Source: Sphingomonas lutea
GTDB taxonomy: Bacteria; Pseudomonadota; Alphaproteobacteria; Sphingomonadales; Sphingomonadaceae
Assembly: GCF_014396785.1 (NCBI RefSeq)
Contig: NZ_CP060718.1
Coordinates: 323,501 to 387,500, forward strand
Direction: 5' to 3'
DNA: 64,000 nucleotides
Positions 10,486-18,885 of this stretch are shown piece by piece (the stretch's first letter is position 1; the number at the start of each line of letters is the position of its first letter). The notes under the pieces were generated by a model that saw only the letters and a list, made by a program, of their open reading frames with translations, had not been told where the DNA came from and did not search any database. The translations under genes were made by a program, and so were the position numbers.

Positions 10486-10555
10486 CTCGACTACGCTCGG
10501 GACGAACGGCTAAGGGGCGTCCAACTCCGTTCGTGTCGAGCGAAGTCGAGACACG
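10486..10555. repeat. REP-like dispersed palindromic repeat
   Basis: Two inverted arms of about 24 bases (10486-10509 and 10527-10550) match at 21 positions and flank a 17-base loop. The arm contains the TCGACTTCGCTCGACACGAACGG-like word widespread in sphingomonad intergenic regions. It separates ribD from ribE and could form a large hairpin that attenuates or stabilises the transcript. Identity as a repeat family is from recall. Confidence 0.7.
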
Positions 10556-10573
10556 TTACGATGCGAGGAAAGC

Positions 10574-11182
10574 ATGTTTACGGGCATCATCACCGACATC
10601 GGCACCGTGCGCAGCGCCGAGCAGCGCGGCGACCTGCGCCTGGTGATCGGGTGCGGCTACGACCTGGCGAACGTCGACCTCGGTGCGTCGATCGCCTGCT
10701 CGGGCGTGTGCCTGACCGTCGTCGACAAGGGTGTCGACTGGTTCGCGGTGGATGTGTCGGGCGAAACCGTATCGCGCACCGCGGCCGACCTTTGGCGCGA
10801 GGGGGCGCGCCTCAACCTCGAGCGCGCGTTGCGCCTTGGCGATGAGCTGGGCGGGCACATCGTCACTGGCCATGTCGATGCGGTCGGCGACGTGTTCGAT
10901 AGCTGCGCCGAGGGCGATTCGCACCGCGTCGGCATCGCCGTTCCGCGCGAACTCGGCACCATGATCGCGCCAAAGGGCTCGATCGCGCTCGATGGTGTGT
11001 CGCTGACGGTCAACGAAGTGCGCGACGCCGACGACGGGCGCACGCATTTCACGGTCAACATCATCCCACACACCGCACATAACAGCACGTTCGACGACAT
11101 CGCTTACGGCCGACAGCTGAATGTCGAGATCGACGTCCTCGCGCGCTATATGCAGCGGATGACGGCGGCCCGCGCACAGTAG
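10574..11182 (+). CDS. ribE: Riboflavin synthase
   Basis: Dismutates two molecules of 6,7-dimethyl-8-ribityllumazine to riboflavin. The 202 residues form two similar lumazine-binding halves. The first begins with the diagnostic MFTGIITDIGTVR, and the second starts at GGHIVTGHVDAVG near residue 95. IALDGVSLTVNEV near 136 repeats SIACSGVCLTVV of the first half. A GAGGAAA ribosome site precedes the ATG. It lies between ribD and ribB in a partial rib cluster. No FMN riboswitch sequence is visible in the leader. Confidence 0.96.
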   Translation: MFTGIITDIGTVRSAEQRGDLRLVIGCGYDLANVDLGASIACSGVCLTVVDKGVDWFAVDVSGETVSRTAADLWREGARLNLERALRLGDELGGHIVTGHVDAVGDVFDSCAEGDSHRVGIAVPRELGTMIAPKGSIALDGVSLTVNEVRDADDGRTHFTVNIIPHTAHNSTFDDIAYGRQLNVEIDVLARYMQRMTAARAQ

Positions 11183-11204
11183 AGAACAAGCGTCCGGGCT
11201 TTTC

Positions 11205-11222
11205 ATCACATTGCAATGTGAT
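11205..11222. promoter_or_regulatory. Perfect 18-bp palindrome upstream of ribB, likely operator
   Basis: ATCACATTGCAATGTGAT reads identically on both strands and ends 11 bases before the ribB start codon. It occupies the region where the promoter would lie. As the ribB product carries an N-terminal helix-turn-helix, an autoregulatory operator is a reasonable inference. Nothing in the sequence proves binding. Confidence 0.6.
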
Positions 11223-11233
11223 ATAGCGCGATC

Positions 11234-12541
11234 ATGAGCACGACGTTGATGGATCGCCTCAATGCGATCATCGAGACCGGCGAAGTCAGCCGCGCAGGCC
11301 TGGCCCGCGCTGCCGGGCTTCACCCTAACAGCCTGCGCAAACTGGGGCAGCCCGACTGGAATCCAACCGCCGACACGCTGGTGCGCTTGGAAAAGCTCAT
11401 CCAGCGCGGCTCGGCCGAAGTCATTGTCGGGGCCGAAGTCATCATCAATGAGGCGCGCAACGGGCGCATGTTCATCCTGGTCGACGATGACGACCGCGAG
11501 AATGAAGGCGATCTGGTCATTCCCGCGCAAATGGCGACGCCCGACGCGGTCAATTTCATGGCGCGCCACGGGCGCGGCCTCATCTGCCTGGCGCTGACCA
11601 AGGATCGTGCCGACGCGCTTGGGCTCGAGCCCATGGCGCGCACCAACCGCAGCCGCAACGAGACCGCCTTCACCGTCTCCATCGAGGCGCGCGACGGCAT
11701 TTCGACCGGGATCAGCGCCGCCGACCGCGCCCGCACCATCGCGGTGGCGATCGACGCAGGCCACGGCGCCGATGCGATCGTTTCGCCCGGCCACGTCTTT
11801 CCGCTCGTCGCTCGCCCCGGCGGCGTGCTCGTCCGCGCCGGCCACACCGAGGCGGCGGTCGACGTGTCGCGGCTTGCCGGTCTCAACCCCAGCGGCGTCA
11901 TTTGCGAGATCATGCGCGAAGACGGGACCATGGCCCGCCTCGACGACCTCATGGATTTCGCACGCCTGCACGGCCTCAAGATCGGCACAATCCGCGACCT
12001 CATCGCCTACCGCCTGAAAAAGGATCATCTGGTCGAACGCACGACCGTCAGCCCGTTCAAGGCGTCGAGCGGCGCCGATTGGCAGGCGCAAGTATTCCGC
12101 GACAAGGCGACGGGCGAGGAACAGCTCGCGTTGGTTCATGGTACGCTCGACCCCGACACGCCGGCGCTGGTGCGGATGCACAGCCTTGACCTGTTCGCCG
12201 ACGTGCTTGGCGAATCAGGCGCGCGCTCGGGCTTGTTGCAGGGCGCGATGCGGATGATCGAAGCGGAGGGCGCTGGCGTCCTCGTCGCGCTCCACGCCGC
12301 CGCCGCCGGGTCGCTGTCGCGATCGATCGACCTGCGCTCGGGCAAGCCGGCGGAGGGTGGCGACGCCGTGCGCGGCTATGGCATTGGCGCCCAGATTCTC
12401 GCCGCGCTCGGCATCCACGACATGATCCTGCTGACCAACACGCACCATTCGCCGATCGCCTTGTCGGGCTACGGCCTGGCGATCGTCGAGGAGCGGCCGA
12501 TCGAGGTCGCGGCCCCTTCGACAGGCTCAGGGCAGGCCTGA
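11234..12541 (+). CDS. ribB: HTH-fused 3,4-dihydroxy-2-butanone 4-phosphate synthase with degenerate RibA domain
   Basis: Converts ribulose 5-phosphate to the four-carbon precursor of riboflavin. There are three parts. Residues 1-58 form an XRE-like helix-turn-helix ([20 protein letters not shown]). The DHBP synthase core at about 63-265 has the acidic [12 protein letters not shown] and [13 protein letters not shown] motifs. A C-terminal domain of about 160 residues aligns with GTP cyclohydrolase II. In that domain the zinc-binding Cys region is replaced ([17 protein letters not shown] has no Cys), so cyclohydrolase activity is unlikely, as in RibBX-type proteins. The last residues (STGSGQA) are encoded by a dispersed repeat. 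The stop overlaps ribH by one base. Confidence 0.92.
   Translation: MSTTLMDRLNAIIETGEVSRAGLARAAGLHPNSLRKLGQPDWNPTADTLVRLEKLIQRGSAEVIVGAEVIINEARNGRMFILVDDDDRENEGDLVIPAQMATPDAVNFMARHGRGLICLALTKDRADALGLEPMARTNRSRNETAFTVSIEARDGISTGISAADRARTIAVAIDAGHGADAIVSPGHVFPLVARPGGVLVRAGHTEAAVDVSRLAGLNPSGVICEIMREDGTMARLDDLMDFARLHGLKIGTIRDLIAYRLKKDHLVERTTVSPFKASSGADWQAQVFRDKATGEEQLALVHGTLDPDTPALVRMHSLDLFADVLGESGARSGLLQGAMRMIEAEGAGVLVALHAAAAGSLSRSIDLRSGKPAEGGDAVRGYGIGAQILAALGIHDMILLTNTHHSPIALSGYGLAIVEERPIEVAAPSTGSGQA
12513..12537 (+). repeat. Dispersed repeat word inside the 3' end of ribB
   Basis: The word CCCTTCGACAGGCTCAGGGC and its flanks match a short repeat common between sphingomonad genes (its other strand encodes PEPVEG-like peptides). 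Here it forms the last codons of ribB and abuts ribH. This suggests that a repeat inserted at, or extended, the reading frame. Family identity is from recall. Confidence 0.6.
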
Positions 12542-12960
12542 TGGCGACGATCCTGATTGCCGAAGCGCGTTTCTACCCGCACCTCAACGACATGCTGCTC
12601 GCCGGCGCGCGCGCCGCGATCGAGGCCGCCGGGCATAAGCACGAAACGCTGACCGTCCCGGGCGCGCTCGAACTGCCCGGCGCGATTGCGCTGGCGGCGC
12701 GCAGCGGGCGCTTTTGCGCCTTCGTCGCGTTGGGGGTCGTCATCCGTGGCGAAACCTATCATTTCGAAGTGGTGTCGGAAGAGAGCGCGAGGGGACTGAT
12801 GGCCCTGACGTTGCAGGGGTTCGCCATCGGCAACGGCATCCTGACCGTGGAGAATGAAGCGCAGGCGACCGCGCGCGCCGACCCGTCGCAGGGCGATAAG
12901 GGCGGCGGCGCGGCGCAAGCCGCCCTGGCGCTCTTCGAACTGCGTGAGAAATACGCCTAG
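12541..12960 (+). CDS. ribH: 6,7-dimethyl-8-ribityllumazine synthase
   Basis: Condenses the ribB product with the ribD product to form lumazine, the direct substrate of ribE. The 139 residues carry the substrate-site segments [12 protein letters not shown] near residue 38 and [16 protein letters not shown] near 62, with the catalytic His in YHFE. The N-terminus is abbreviated compared with 155-residue homologues but keeps the first beta strand ([12 protein letters not shown]). Its ATG overlaps the ribB stop (TGATG), so the two are translationally coupled. Confidence 0.95.
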   Translation: MATILIAEARFYPHLNDMLLAGARAAIEAAGHKHETLTVPGALELPGAIALAARSGRFCAFVALGVVIRGETYHFEVVSEESARGLMALTLQGFAIGNGILTVENEAQATARADPSQGDKGGGAAQAALALFELREKYA

Positions 12961-13583
12961 CCGAGCGGGATCAGCACCTCGTTGCGGCGCAGCGGCGGCG
13001 GGATCATCGGCGAATTGTAGAATGCATATTCGGGGTCGGCGGCGGCGCGTTCGCCTTGCCGCGACAGCCATCCGCGCAATTTGTCTTCATGCGCGACCAG
13101 ACGGTCGTCGTCGGCCACGCCGGAAAATTTGACCGCGCCAACGCGCCGCTCGCCGAGCTCGACCAACTCGATCTCCGCAGGTGGCTCCGGCAGGTCGTCG
13201 ACGCTGCGCCCTTCGGGCATGACGAAGCGGACACGCCATTGGCCTTCGACCATGTCGTCGAACAGCGGCGGATCGGTGGCGAGCGGATTGCCCGAATCCT
13301 GCAGCACCGGCGCGGTCATTGGCAGCTTCTCCCCTTCGCGCGACTTGGCGAAGATGTAGTCGGCGAGGCGGTGGAAACCCTGGTTGAGCGCGTCCTTGCG
13401 CGGGCCGGCAACGATCGTTTCGGCGACGATCATCCCGCCGTAGAGACGTACCTCCAGTTCCCCGTCACTGGTCAGCACGCGATAGCTTGGACCCGGCGTC
13501 GCTTTCTCCTGGAGGTAGTAAATGACGGCGGCACCGAGCAGTGTGGCACCGGCGGCGGCTCCGGCCACGGCGGCTTTGCGCAT
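12957..13583 (-). CDS. SOUL family heme-binding-like protein, membrane anchored
   Basis: A 208-residue protein with an uncleaved-looking N-terminal hydrophobic helix (residues 3-24) followed by a SOUL domain. The domain shows the typical [16 protein letters not shown] start, [24 protein letters not shown] near 72, and the terminal RRNEVLIPL motif. SOUL domains bind heme or related ligands in other organisms; the role in bacteria is unclear. The stop overlaps that of ribH by four bases on the opposite strand. Confidence 0.88.
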   Translation of the reverse strand: MRKAAVAGAAAGATLLGAAVIYYLQEKATPGPSYRVLTSDGELEVRLYGGMIVAETIVAGPRKDALNQGFHRLADYIFAKSREGEKLPMTAPVLQDSGNPLATDPPLFDDMVEGQWRVRFVMPEGRSVDDLPEPPAEIELVELGERRVGAVKFSGVADDDRLVAHEDKLRGWLSRQGERAAADPEYAFYNSPMIPPPLRRNEVLIPLG

Positions 13584-13682
13584 CGCGATTTCTCCTTCGC
13601 GCCAACAATCCCTGTCCGACCGCCGCGGTTCCTACCGCCTTTGGCCTTGTTTCCGCGCCCGGCGGCAGGCAGGCGCTGCCGC

Positions 13683-14594
13683 GTGAGCGATGCCGCGCCA
13701 GCCGACGTACCTCGTCCCGTCCCTTTAGCCTTCGCGGCGCTGCTGATCGGCAGCAGCATGCTGGCGCTCGGGCCGTGGTTCGTCCGCCTGTCGGGCGTCG
13801 GACCCGTCGCCGCGGGATTCTGGCGGCTCGCGCTCGCCCTGCCGTTCCTGTTCGTCATCGCGCTCGTCGCGCGCCAGCCGGCGCATTGGCCGGGCCGGGC
13901 GCTTGGCGGCCTGATCGCGCTTGGTGGCTTCTTCTTCGCCGCCGATCTCGCTGCGTGGCACGTCGGCATCCACATGACCAAGCTCGCCAACGCGACCCTG
14001 TTCGGCAACATTTCGAGCTTCGCCTTCGCCGCTTGGGGGCTGTGGCTCGCCCGGCGCCTGCCCTCGCGCAGCCAGGGCGCGGCGCTGTCGCTGGCAGCAA
14101 TCGGCGCGGCCTTGCTCATGGGCAGCAGCGCCGAACTATCTGCCCGCAACCTGCGCGGCGATGCGCTCTCGCTGCTCGCCGGATTGCTTTACGCAGGTTA
14201 TCTGATCGCCGTGCAGCGGGCCCGCGGCGCGCTTGCCCCGCTGCCCCTGTTGTTTCTGTCGAGCGCGTTCGGCGCGGCCATGCTCCTGCCACTGTCGCTG
14301 GCGCTGGGTGAGCGCATCGTTCCGGCCGATTGGACCTTCGTCATCATCCTTGCGCTCAGCAGCCAAGTCATCGGACAGGGCCTTTTAGTCTATGCCATCG
14401 GCGGTCTTTCCCCTTTGATCGTCGGCCTGACCCTGCTGACCCAGCCCGCCATTTCCGCGCTGGTCGGCTGGGTCGCTTATGGCGAACGCCTTTCCGCGCT
14501 CGACTGGGCCGGCGCGGTCGCGATCGGCGTGGCACTGGTGCTCGTCCGCCTGCCCGACCGGGGGTTGCGCAACGCGCCCTCTCAGCCCAGTTGA
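13683..14594 (+). CDS. EamA/DMT family transporter
   Basis: Ten predicted transmembrane helices in two EamA repeats mark this 303-residue inner-membrane protein as a drug/metabolite transporter-superfamily carrier. The substrate cannot be read from sequence. Helix landmarks are FAALLIGSSMLALGPWFV near residue 15, a WRLALALPFLFVIAL helix, and LTLLTQPAISALVGWVAYGE in the second repeat. I chose the GTG at 13683, because a longer in-frame reading upstream crosses the divergent SOUL promoter and looks non-coding. The coq9 gene starts six bases after its stop. Confidence 0.87.
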   Translation: MSDAAPADVPRPVPLAFAALLIGSSMLALGPWFVRLSGVGPVAAGFWRLALALPFLFVIALVARQPAHWPGRALGGLIALGGFFFAADLAAWHVGIHMTKLANATLFGNISSFAFAAWGLWLARRLPSRSQGAALSLAAIGAALLMGSSAELSARNLRGDALSLLAGLLYAGYLIAVQRARGALAPLPLLFLSSAFGAAMLLPLSLALGERIVPADWTFVIILALSSQVIGQGLLVYAIGGLSPLIVGLTLLTQPAISALVGWVAYGERLSALDWAGAVAIGVALVLVRLPDRGLRNAPSQPS

Positions 14595-14599
14595 GCCAA

Positions 14600-15253
14600 A
14601 TGGAGCCGCTGAGCCCCCTCGAGCAGTTGCGCCGGAAGGTCGCCCTTGCCGTCGGCGAGAATGCGGTGTTCGACGGCTGGACCGAAAAGGCGGTGGATGC
14701 CGCCGCGGACCAGCTCGGCATCGATCGGGCGCAGGCGCGGCTGGCGATGCCCAAGGGCCAGGCGGCGATGGTCGACCTGTATATCCAGGCAGTCGATCGC
14801 GCGCTCGAAGCCGCGTTCACGCCCGAGCGGCTCGCCGGAATGAAGATCCGCGACAAGATCCGGTCGATGGTGTGGCATCGGCTGGAAGTCATGGGGCCGG
14901 CGCGCGAAGCGGTGCGCCGCGGCTTGGCCATCCTCGCCATGCCGCAGAATGTCCCCCTCGGGCTGCGCATCTCGTGGCGCAGTGCCGATCTGATGTGGCG
15001 CCTTGCAGGCGATACCAGCACGGACTTCAACCATTATACCAAGCGCATGACGCTGGGCGCGGTGTACGGCTCGACCCTGCTCGCCTGGCTCGACGACCAG
15101 ACCGAAGGATGGATGGAATCAGCGGCCTTCCTCGACCGCCGCATCGACAATGTGATGCAGTTCGAAAAGTGGAAGGCGCAGTGGAAAGGGTCATCGGATC
15201 ACCAGCTCAGCCTGTCGCGCTTTCTGGGCAGGCTGCGGTATCCGCCGCGTTAA
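14600..15253 (+). CDS. COQ9-family ubiquinone biosynthesis protein
   Basis: Homologue of eukaryotic COQ9, a lipid-binding TetR-like fold protein that helps COQ7 hydroxylate demethoxyubiquinone. The 217 residues contain the characteristic MVWHRLEVMGPAREAVRRG near residue 92 and the conserved GDTSTDFNHYTKRMTLG near 138, then VYGSTLLAWLDD. It follows the EamA transporter by only five bases and is probably cotranscribed. Bacterial COQ9 proteins occur mainly in alphaproteobacteria, which supports the taxonomic call. Its bacterial role is inferred from the family. Confidence 0.9.
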   Translation: MEPLSPLEQLRRKVALAVGENAVFDGWTEKAVDAAADQLGIDRAQARLAMPKGQAAMVDLYIQAVDRALEAAFTPERLAGMKIRDKIRSMVWHRLEVMGPAREAVRRGLAILAMPQNVPLGLRISWRSADLMWRLAGDTSTDFNHYTKRMTLGAVYGSTLLAWLDDQTEGWMESAAFLDRRIDNVMQFEKWKAQWKGSSDHQLSLSRFLGRLRYPPR

Positions 15254-15319
15254 GCTGTTCAATCCTAACGAAAACTTGCTAACCGCTCGCTTCCCGATTC
15301 CGGGAAAGGAGAGTGTTTG

Positions 15320-15657
15320 ATGGCGTACAAGAAGGTTTGTCTGGCTGTGGCCGCGGTCGCGATGATGGCACCGCCGGCGTTTGCTTCCGGCAATGCGCAA
15401 AGCGGCCTGACGGTCGGCAATTGCATCTCCGACATCGTTTACGGCAACGAGCCAAACATGGCTGACGGCAGCCCCGGCGGTCCGGCCGAGCAGGCGCCGG
15501 GCACGAAGGGGGCAACGTCCTTCCGACCCAATCGCCGGGCCCGTTCGTGAACAACCCCAACGATCCCGACAATCCGACCCGCGGCCGTTCGGTCGGGCAG
15601 TTCATGCAGGACGGGATTAATATTCCGGAAGCTTGCCGGACCGCCTTCGGCAACTAG
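15320..15657 (+). CDS. Small secreted protein, reading frame broken in a G run
   Basis: Starts at ATG 15320 behind AAAGGAGAG (15305-15312). The N-terminus has a clear signal peptide ending APPAFASG, so export is predicted. The first frame closes at 15550 and its end looks non-coding. The frame one base back, from 15508 to the stop at 15657, reads smoothly into NVLPTQSPGPFVNNPNDPDN and ends IPEACRTAFGN. One extra G in the five-G run at 15508-15512 would join both parts into about 112 residues. I treat this as a probable sequencing deletion. Family unknown. Confidence 0.65.
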
Positions 15658-15679
15658 ACCGCTGGTAATCCGCCGTTGT

Positions 15680-15697
15680 TATTGATAATCACTCGCA
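15680..15697. promoter_or_regulatory. Candidate Fur box before feoAB
   Basis: The word TTGATAATCACTCGCAA, whose complement reads TTGCGAGTGATTATCAA, lies directly ahead of the feoA start codon. It resembles Fur operators of the TTGCGAATGATTATCAA type. Position and neighbouring gene agree with iron repression of ferrous uptake. This is a resemblance by eye. Confidence 0.6.
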
Positions 15698-15976
15698 ATG
15701 ACAGCGGCGGTCACCACCGACCAATTTGCGATCCCGCTCGACCGGCTGACGCTCGGCACCCGGGCGCGCATCGTCGGCATCGATTGGGCGCTGCTTGGCG
15801 AGTCCGAGGCCGCGCGCTTGCGCCATTTCGGCTTCGATGAGGGCGTGTCGGTCCAGCCGTTGCATTGCGGACCGTTCGGCCGCGACCCGATCGCGATTCG
15901 CGTCGGCCGAATGATGGTGGCGATCCGCCGCCGCCACGCCGTCGCGGTCCAAGTCACTCCGTTACCGCAACAGTGA
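15698..15976 (+). CDS. feoA: Ferrous iron transport protein A
   Basis: Small SH3-like partner of the FeoB iron channel. In 92 residues it shows the domain from LDRLTLGTRARIVGI to GRMMVAIRRRHAVAVQV, with the family's RLRHFGFDEGVSVQPL segment near residue 42. The stop overlaps the GTG start of feoB (GTGA at 15973-15976), which implies coupled translation. A Fur-like box lies immediately upstream, so repression by iron is likely. Confidence 0.93.
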   Translation: MTAAVTTDQFAIPLDRLTLGTRARIVGIDWALLGESEAARLRHFGFDEGVSVQPLHCGPFGRDPIAIRVGRMMVAIRRRHAVAVQVTPLPQQ

Positions 15977-17820
15977 ACCCGCTTCCGCTAGTTGCGGTCG
16001 CCGGCAGCCCCAATGCCGGCAAGAGCGCCCTGTTCAACGCGCTGACCGGTGCGCGGCAGAAGGTCGGCAATTATCCTGGCGTGACGGTCGAACGGCATTC
16101 GGGGCGCTTGGTGCTCGGTGATGGCCGACCGGCGGAGCTGATCGACCTGCCCGGCGCCTACAGCCTAGAGCCTGCGAGTCCCGACGAGGCCGTCACCCGC
16201 GACGTTTTACTTGGCGCGCAGAAGGGGGAACGCCGCCCTGATGCGTTGCTGATCGTCCTCGACGCGTCGAACCTCGACAACCACCTGCGCTTTGCGTTGC
16301 AGCTGATCGCATTGGAACTGCCGACCGTCGTGGCGCTTAACATGGTCGACCTGGCGCGCCGCGACGGGCTCGAGCTCGATGCCCGGGTGCTTGAACGCAA
16401 ACTTGGCGTGCCGGTGATCGAAACCGTCGCAGTGCGCCGTCGTGGAATCGCGGAATTGCAGGCAGCGCTCGACGCAATGATCGCCAATCCGCGCCCCGGA
16501 CTTCCGGTCGGGGACGGCGGCGACCTGCTGCACGTGCAGCGCCGTGCGCGGGACATCGCGGCCGCCGCGGTGGTCAGCGAAACACCGGTGCGGCGCTGGA
16601 CCCACCGGCTCGATTCGCTGCTTCTCCACCCAGTCGCCGGTCCCGTCATCCTGGCGGCAATCATGTTCGTCATGTTCCAGGCGGTCTTCGCCTGGAGCGA
16701 GGCGCCCGTGGCGTGGATCGAAAGCGGAATGGCCGCGCTGGCCGAGGCGGCGATCGCGACCATCCCCGATGTCGTGCTGCGGTCTCTCGTGGTTGACGGG
16801 CTTATCGCCGGCGTTGGTGCAGTTGTCGTGTTCCTGCCGCAGATCCTGATCCTATTCCTCTTCATCCTCATGCTCGAAGGCACCGGCTACATGGTCCGCG
16901 CCGCCTTTCTGATGGACAAATTGATGCATGGCGCGGGACTGTCTGGCCGCGCCTTCATCCCCTTGCTGTCGAGCTTTGCCTGCGCGGTGCCCGGGATCAT
17001 GGCGACGCGCACGATCGACGACCCCAAGGACCGCCTGACGACGATTCTTGTTGCGCCTTTGATGACCTGCTCGGCGCGCCTGCCGGTCTACACCCTGATC
17101 ATCGCCGCCTTCATTCCCGACCGCGATGTCGGCCCGGGCATCGGCCTGCAGGGGCTGGTCATGTTCGGCCTGTATATCGCCGGCATCGCCGGTGCGCTTC
17201 TCGCCGCTTATGCGCTCCGCCGCGGGGTGATGAAGGGCAGCGGCGGCGGGTTCATGATGGAACTGCCGAAATATCAGTGGCCGCAGTTCAAGGATGTTCT
17301 CATCGGCCTGTGGCAGCGCGCGGCGATCTTCCTCAAGCGCGCGGGCACAATCATCCTTGGCACGACCGTGCTTTTGTGGGCGCTGGCAAGCTTCCCCCAG
17401 GCGCGCCCGGGCGAGAGCCAGGTCGAAGCGTCGATCGCCGGCAAGATCGCCAACGGGATCGAGGTGGTCGTCCGCCCGATCGGCTTCAACCACGATATCG
17501 CGCTTGCCCTGCTTCCGGCGATGGCCGCCCGCGAAGTGGCGGTCAGCGCCATCGCCACGGTCTATTCGATCGACGCCACCGACGAGGAAGCGGCGAGCCG
17601 CACGCTCGCCGAACGGCTCCAGGGCCGCTGGTCGCTGGCCACCGCGCTGGCCTTCCTCGCCTGGTTCGTGTTCGCCCCGCAATGCATCTCGACCATTGCC
17701 GTGACGCGGCGCGAGACGAACAGCTGGCGCTGGCCGCTTTTCATGGTCAGCTATCTTTTTGTGCTCGCCTACATCGCGGCGGGCGCGACCTACTGGACGG
17801 CGGTCGCGCTAGGTTTATAG
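15973..17820 (+). CDS. feoB: Ferrous iron transporter B
   Basis: Inner-membrane Fe(II) importer with a cytoplasmic GTPase. The G domain shows G1 GSPNAGKSALFN near residue 10, G2 NYPGVTVE, G3 DLPGAYSL and G4 NMVD. The C-terminal half holds two Gate repeats, with the conserved Cys regions SSFACAVPGIMATRTI and APLMTCSARLPVY. At 615 residues it is shorter than the 770-residue E. coli protein, as is common outside enterics. The GTG start overlaps the feoA stop. An in-frame reading further upstream lies inside feoA and was rejected. No feoC is seen. Confidence 0.96.
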   Translation: MNPLPLVAVAGSPNAGKSALFNALTGARQKVGNYPGVTVERHSGRLVLGDGRPAELIDLPGAYSLEPASPDEAVTRDVLLGAQKGERRPDALLIVLDASNLDNHLRFALQLIALELPTVVALNMVDLARRDGLELDARVLERKLGVPVIETVAVRRRGIAELQAALDAMIANPRPGLPVGDGGDLLHVQRRARDIAAAAVVSETPVRRWTHRLDSLLLHPVAGPVILAAIMFVMFQAVFAWSEAPVAWIESGMAALAEAAIATIPDVVLRSLVVDGLIAGVGAVVVFLPQILILFLFILMLEGTGYMVRAAFLMDKLMHGAGLSGRAFIPLLSSFACAVPGIMATRTIDDPKDRLTTILVAPLMTCSARLPVYTLIIAAFIPDRDVGPGIGLQGLVMFGLYIAGIAGALLAAYALRRGVMKGSGGGFMMELPKYQWPQFKDVLIGLWQRAAIFLKRAGTIILGTTVLLWALASFPQARPGESQVEASIAGKIANGIEVVVRPIGFNHDIALALLPAMAAREVAVSAIATVYSIDATDEEAASRTLAERLQGRWSLATALAFLAWFVFAPQCISTIAVTRRETNSWRWPLFMVSYLFVLAYIAAGATYWTAVALGL

Positions 17821-17850
17821 CTGCCCTCAAGCACGAGAGGAGACAGTGGA

Positions 17851-18348
17851 ATGGCGGGCGTGAACAAGGTGATCCTGGTCGGCAATCTCGGCGCGGACCC
17901 GGAGGCGCGGTCGCTCAACAACGGCGGCGAAGTGGTCAACATGCGCGTCGCCACGTCGGAAAACTGGAAGGACCGCGACGGCAACCGCCAGGAACGGACC
18001 GAATGGCACAATGTCACCATTTTCAACGAGAATCTCGGCCGGGTCGCCAAAAGCTATTTGAAAAAGGGCTCGAAGGTCTATCTCGAAGGCCAGCTCCAGA
18101 CCCGCAAGTGGCAGGACCAGTCGGGTAACGACCGCTACACCACCGAAATCGTGCTCCAGCGCTTCCGCGGCGAACTCGTCCTGCTCGACAGCCGCGGCGA
18201 AGGCGGCGGTGGCGGCGGCAGCTATGGCGATGACGACGGCGCATTCGGCGGCTTCAGTGGGGGTGGCGGCGGCGGATCGTCCCGCCCGCAATCGCGCCCA
18301 CAGCCGGCGGCATTCGATACCGACCTCGACGACGACGTTCCGTTCTAA
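17851..18348 (+). CDS. ssb: Single-stranded DNA-binding protein
   Basis: Coats single-stranded DNA in replication, recombination and repair. An OB fold occupies about residues 1-112 ([17 protein letters not shown] at the start, [14 protein letters not shown] near 50). A glycine-rich flexible linker follows, then the acidic tip DLDDDVPF that recruits partner proteins. Length is 165, in the usual range. An AGGAGA site precedes the ATG. It stands alone between feoB and the convergent YceD gene; uvrA, a frequent neighbour, is absent. Confidence 0.97.
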   Translation: MAGVNKVILVGNLGADPEARSLNNGGEVVNMRVATSENWKDRDGNRQERTEWHNVTIFNENLGRVAKSYLKKGSKVYLEGQLQTRKWQDQSGNDRYTTEIVLQRFRGELVLLDSRGEGGGGGGSYGDDDGAFGGFSGGGGGGSSRPQSRPQPAAFDTDLDDDVPF

Positions 18349-18363
18349 GTCCGCCGGACGGTT

Positions 18364-18885
18364 CTAGGTCTCGCCACCGCCCTTGAGCCGCGCCAGCACG
18401 GCGAAGGGGCTGGCTTGCTCCTCGGTCATCACGCCGGCTTCCTTGAGCGTTGCCTCGGCGCCCGCGCTGCGCGGGTAGGGGTCGATGCTCAGCGCCAGCG
18501 TATCGGCGATGGCGCTGCCGAGGTCGATGGTCGCGCCATCGTGGAAGACGACGTCGCAGTCCTCGGCGCCAAGCTCGATCTCCTCGTCGTGACCCGTGCT
18601 GCCCGGATCGCGCATGAACAGGATGTCGAACGGCGCGTCGACGTGCGCCGCCACGGGATCGCCGGTGACCACGCACGCCTGAGTCAGCGCGGCGCCGAGC
18701 CGACCCTGCGCGCGAACCGACTCCTTGCCGCACGTCAGCACCGCGTGCGCCTCGAGCCGGTCGAGCCCGTCGAGCCCGAGCCGTTCGGCGATGGCCGCGC
18801 ATTCGTTGTCATTGGCGGTCAAGTCGATGCGGTCGCCATCGCGCAACTGATCGAGGCGCAGGTCATGGGCGAAGTCGTCGCTCAT
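18364..18885 (-). CDS. YceD/DUF177 family protein
   Basis: Member of the YceD family, linked to 23S rRNA accumulation and usually found ahead of rpmF. Here rpmF is not adjacent, since the downstream neighbour is the convergent ssb. The 173 residues contain the family core: RAQGRLGAALTQACVVTGDPV near residue 68, then a conserved acidic segment and a terminal SPFAVLARLKGG. The start MSDDFAHDLRLDQL was chosen because it overlaps the upstream stop by four bases (18882-18885); a longer reading loses that junction. Confidence 0.85.
   Translation of the reverse strand: MSDDFAHDLRLDQLRDGDRIDLTANDNECAAIAERLGLDGLDRLEAHAVLTCGKESVRAQGRLGAALTQACVVTGDPVAAHVDAPFDILFMRDPGSTGHDEEIELGAEDCDVVFHDGATIDLGSAIADTLALSIDPYPRSAGAEATLKEAGVMTEEQASPFAVLARLKGGGET

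Noticed and set aside
10480..11233. FMN riboswitch upstream of rib genes
   Set aside because: No conserved RFN core sequence found in either rib leader.
10556..12181. Long antisense reading frame of about 540 codons across ribE and ribB
   Set aside because: It mirrors the GC-rich third positions of two well-supported rib genes and has no family motifs or ribosome site.
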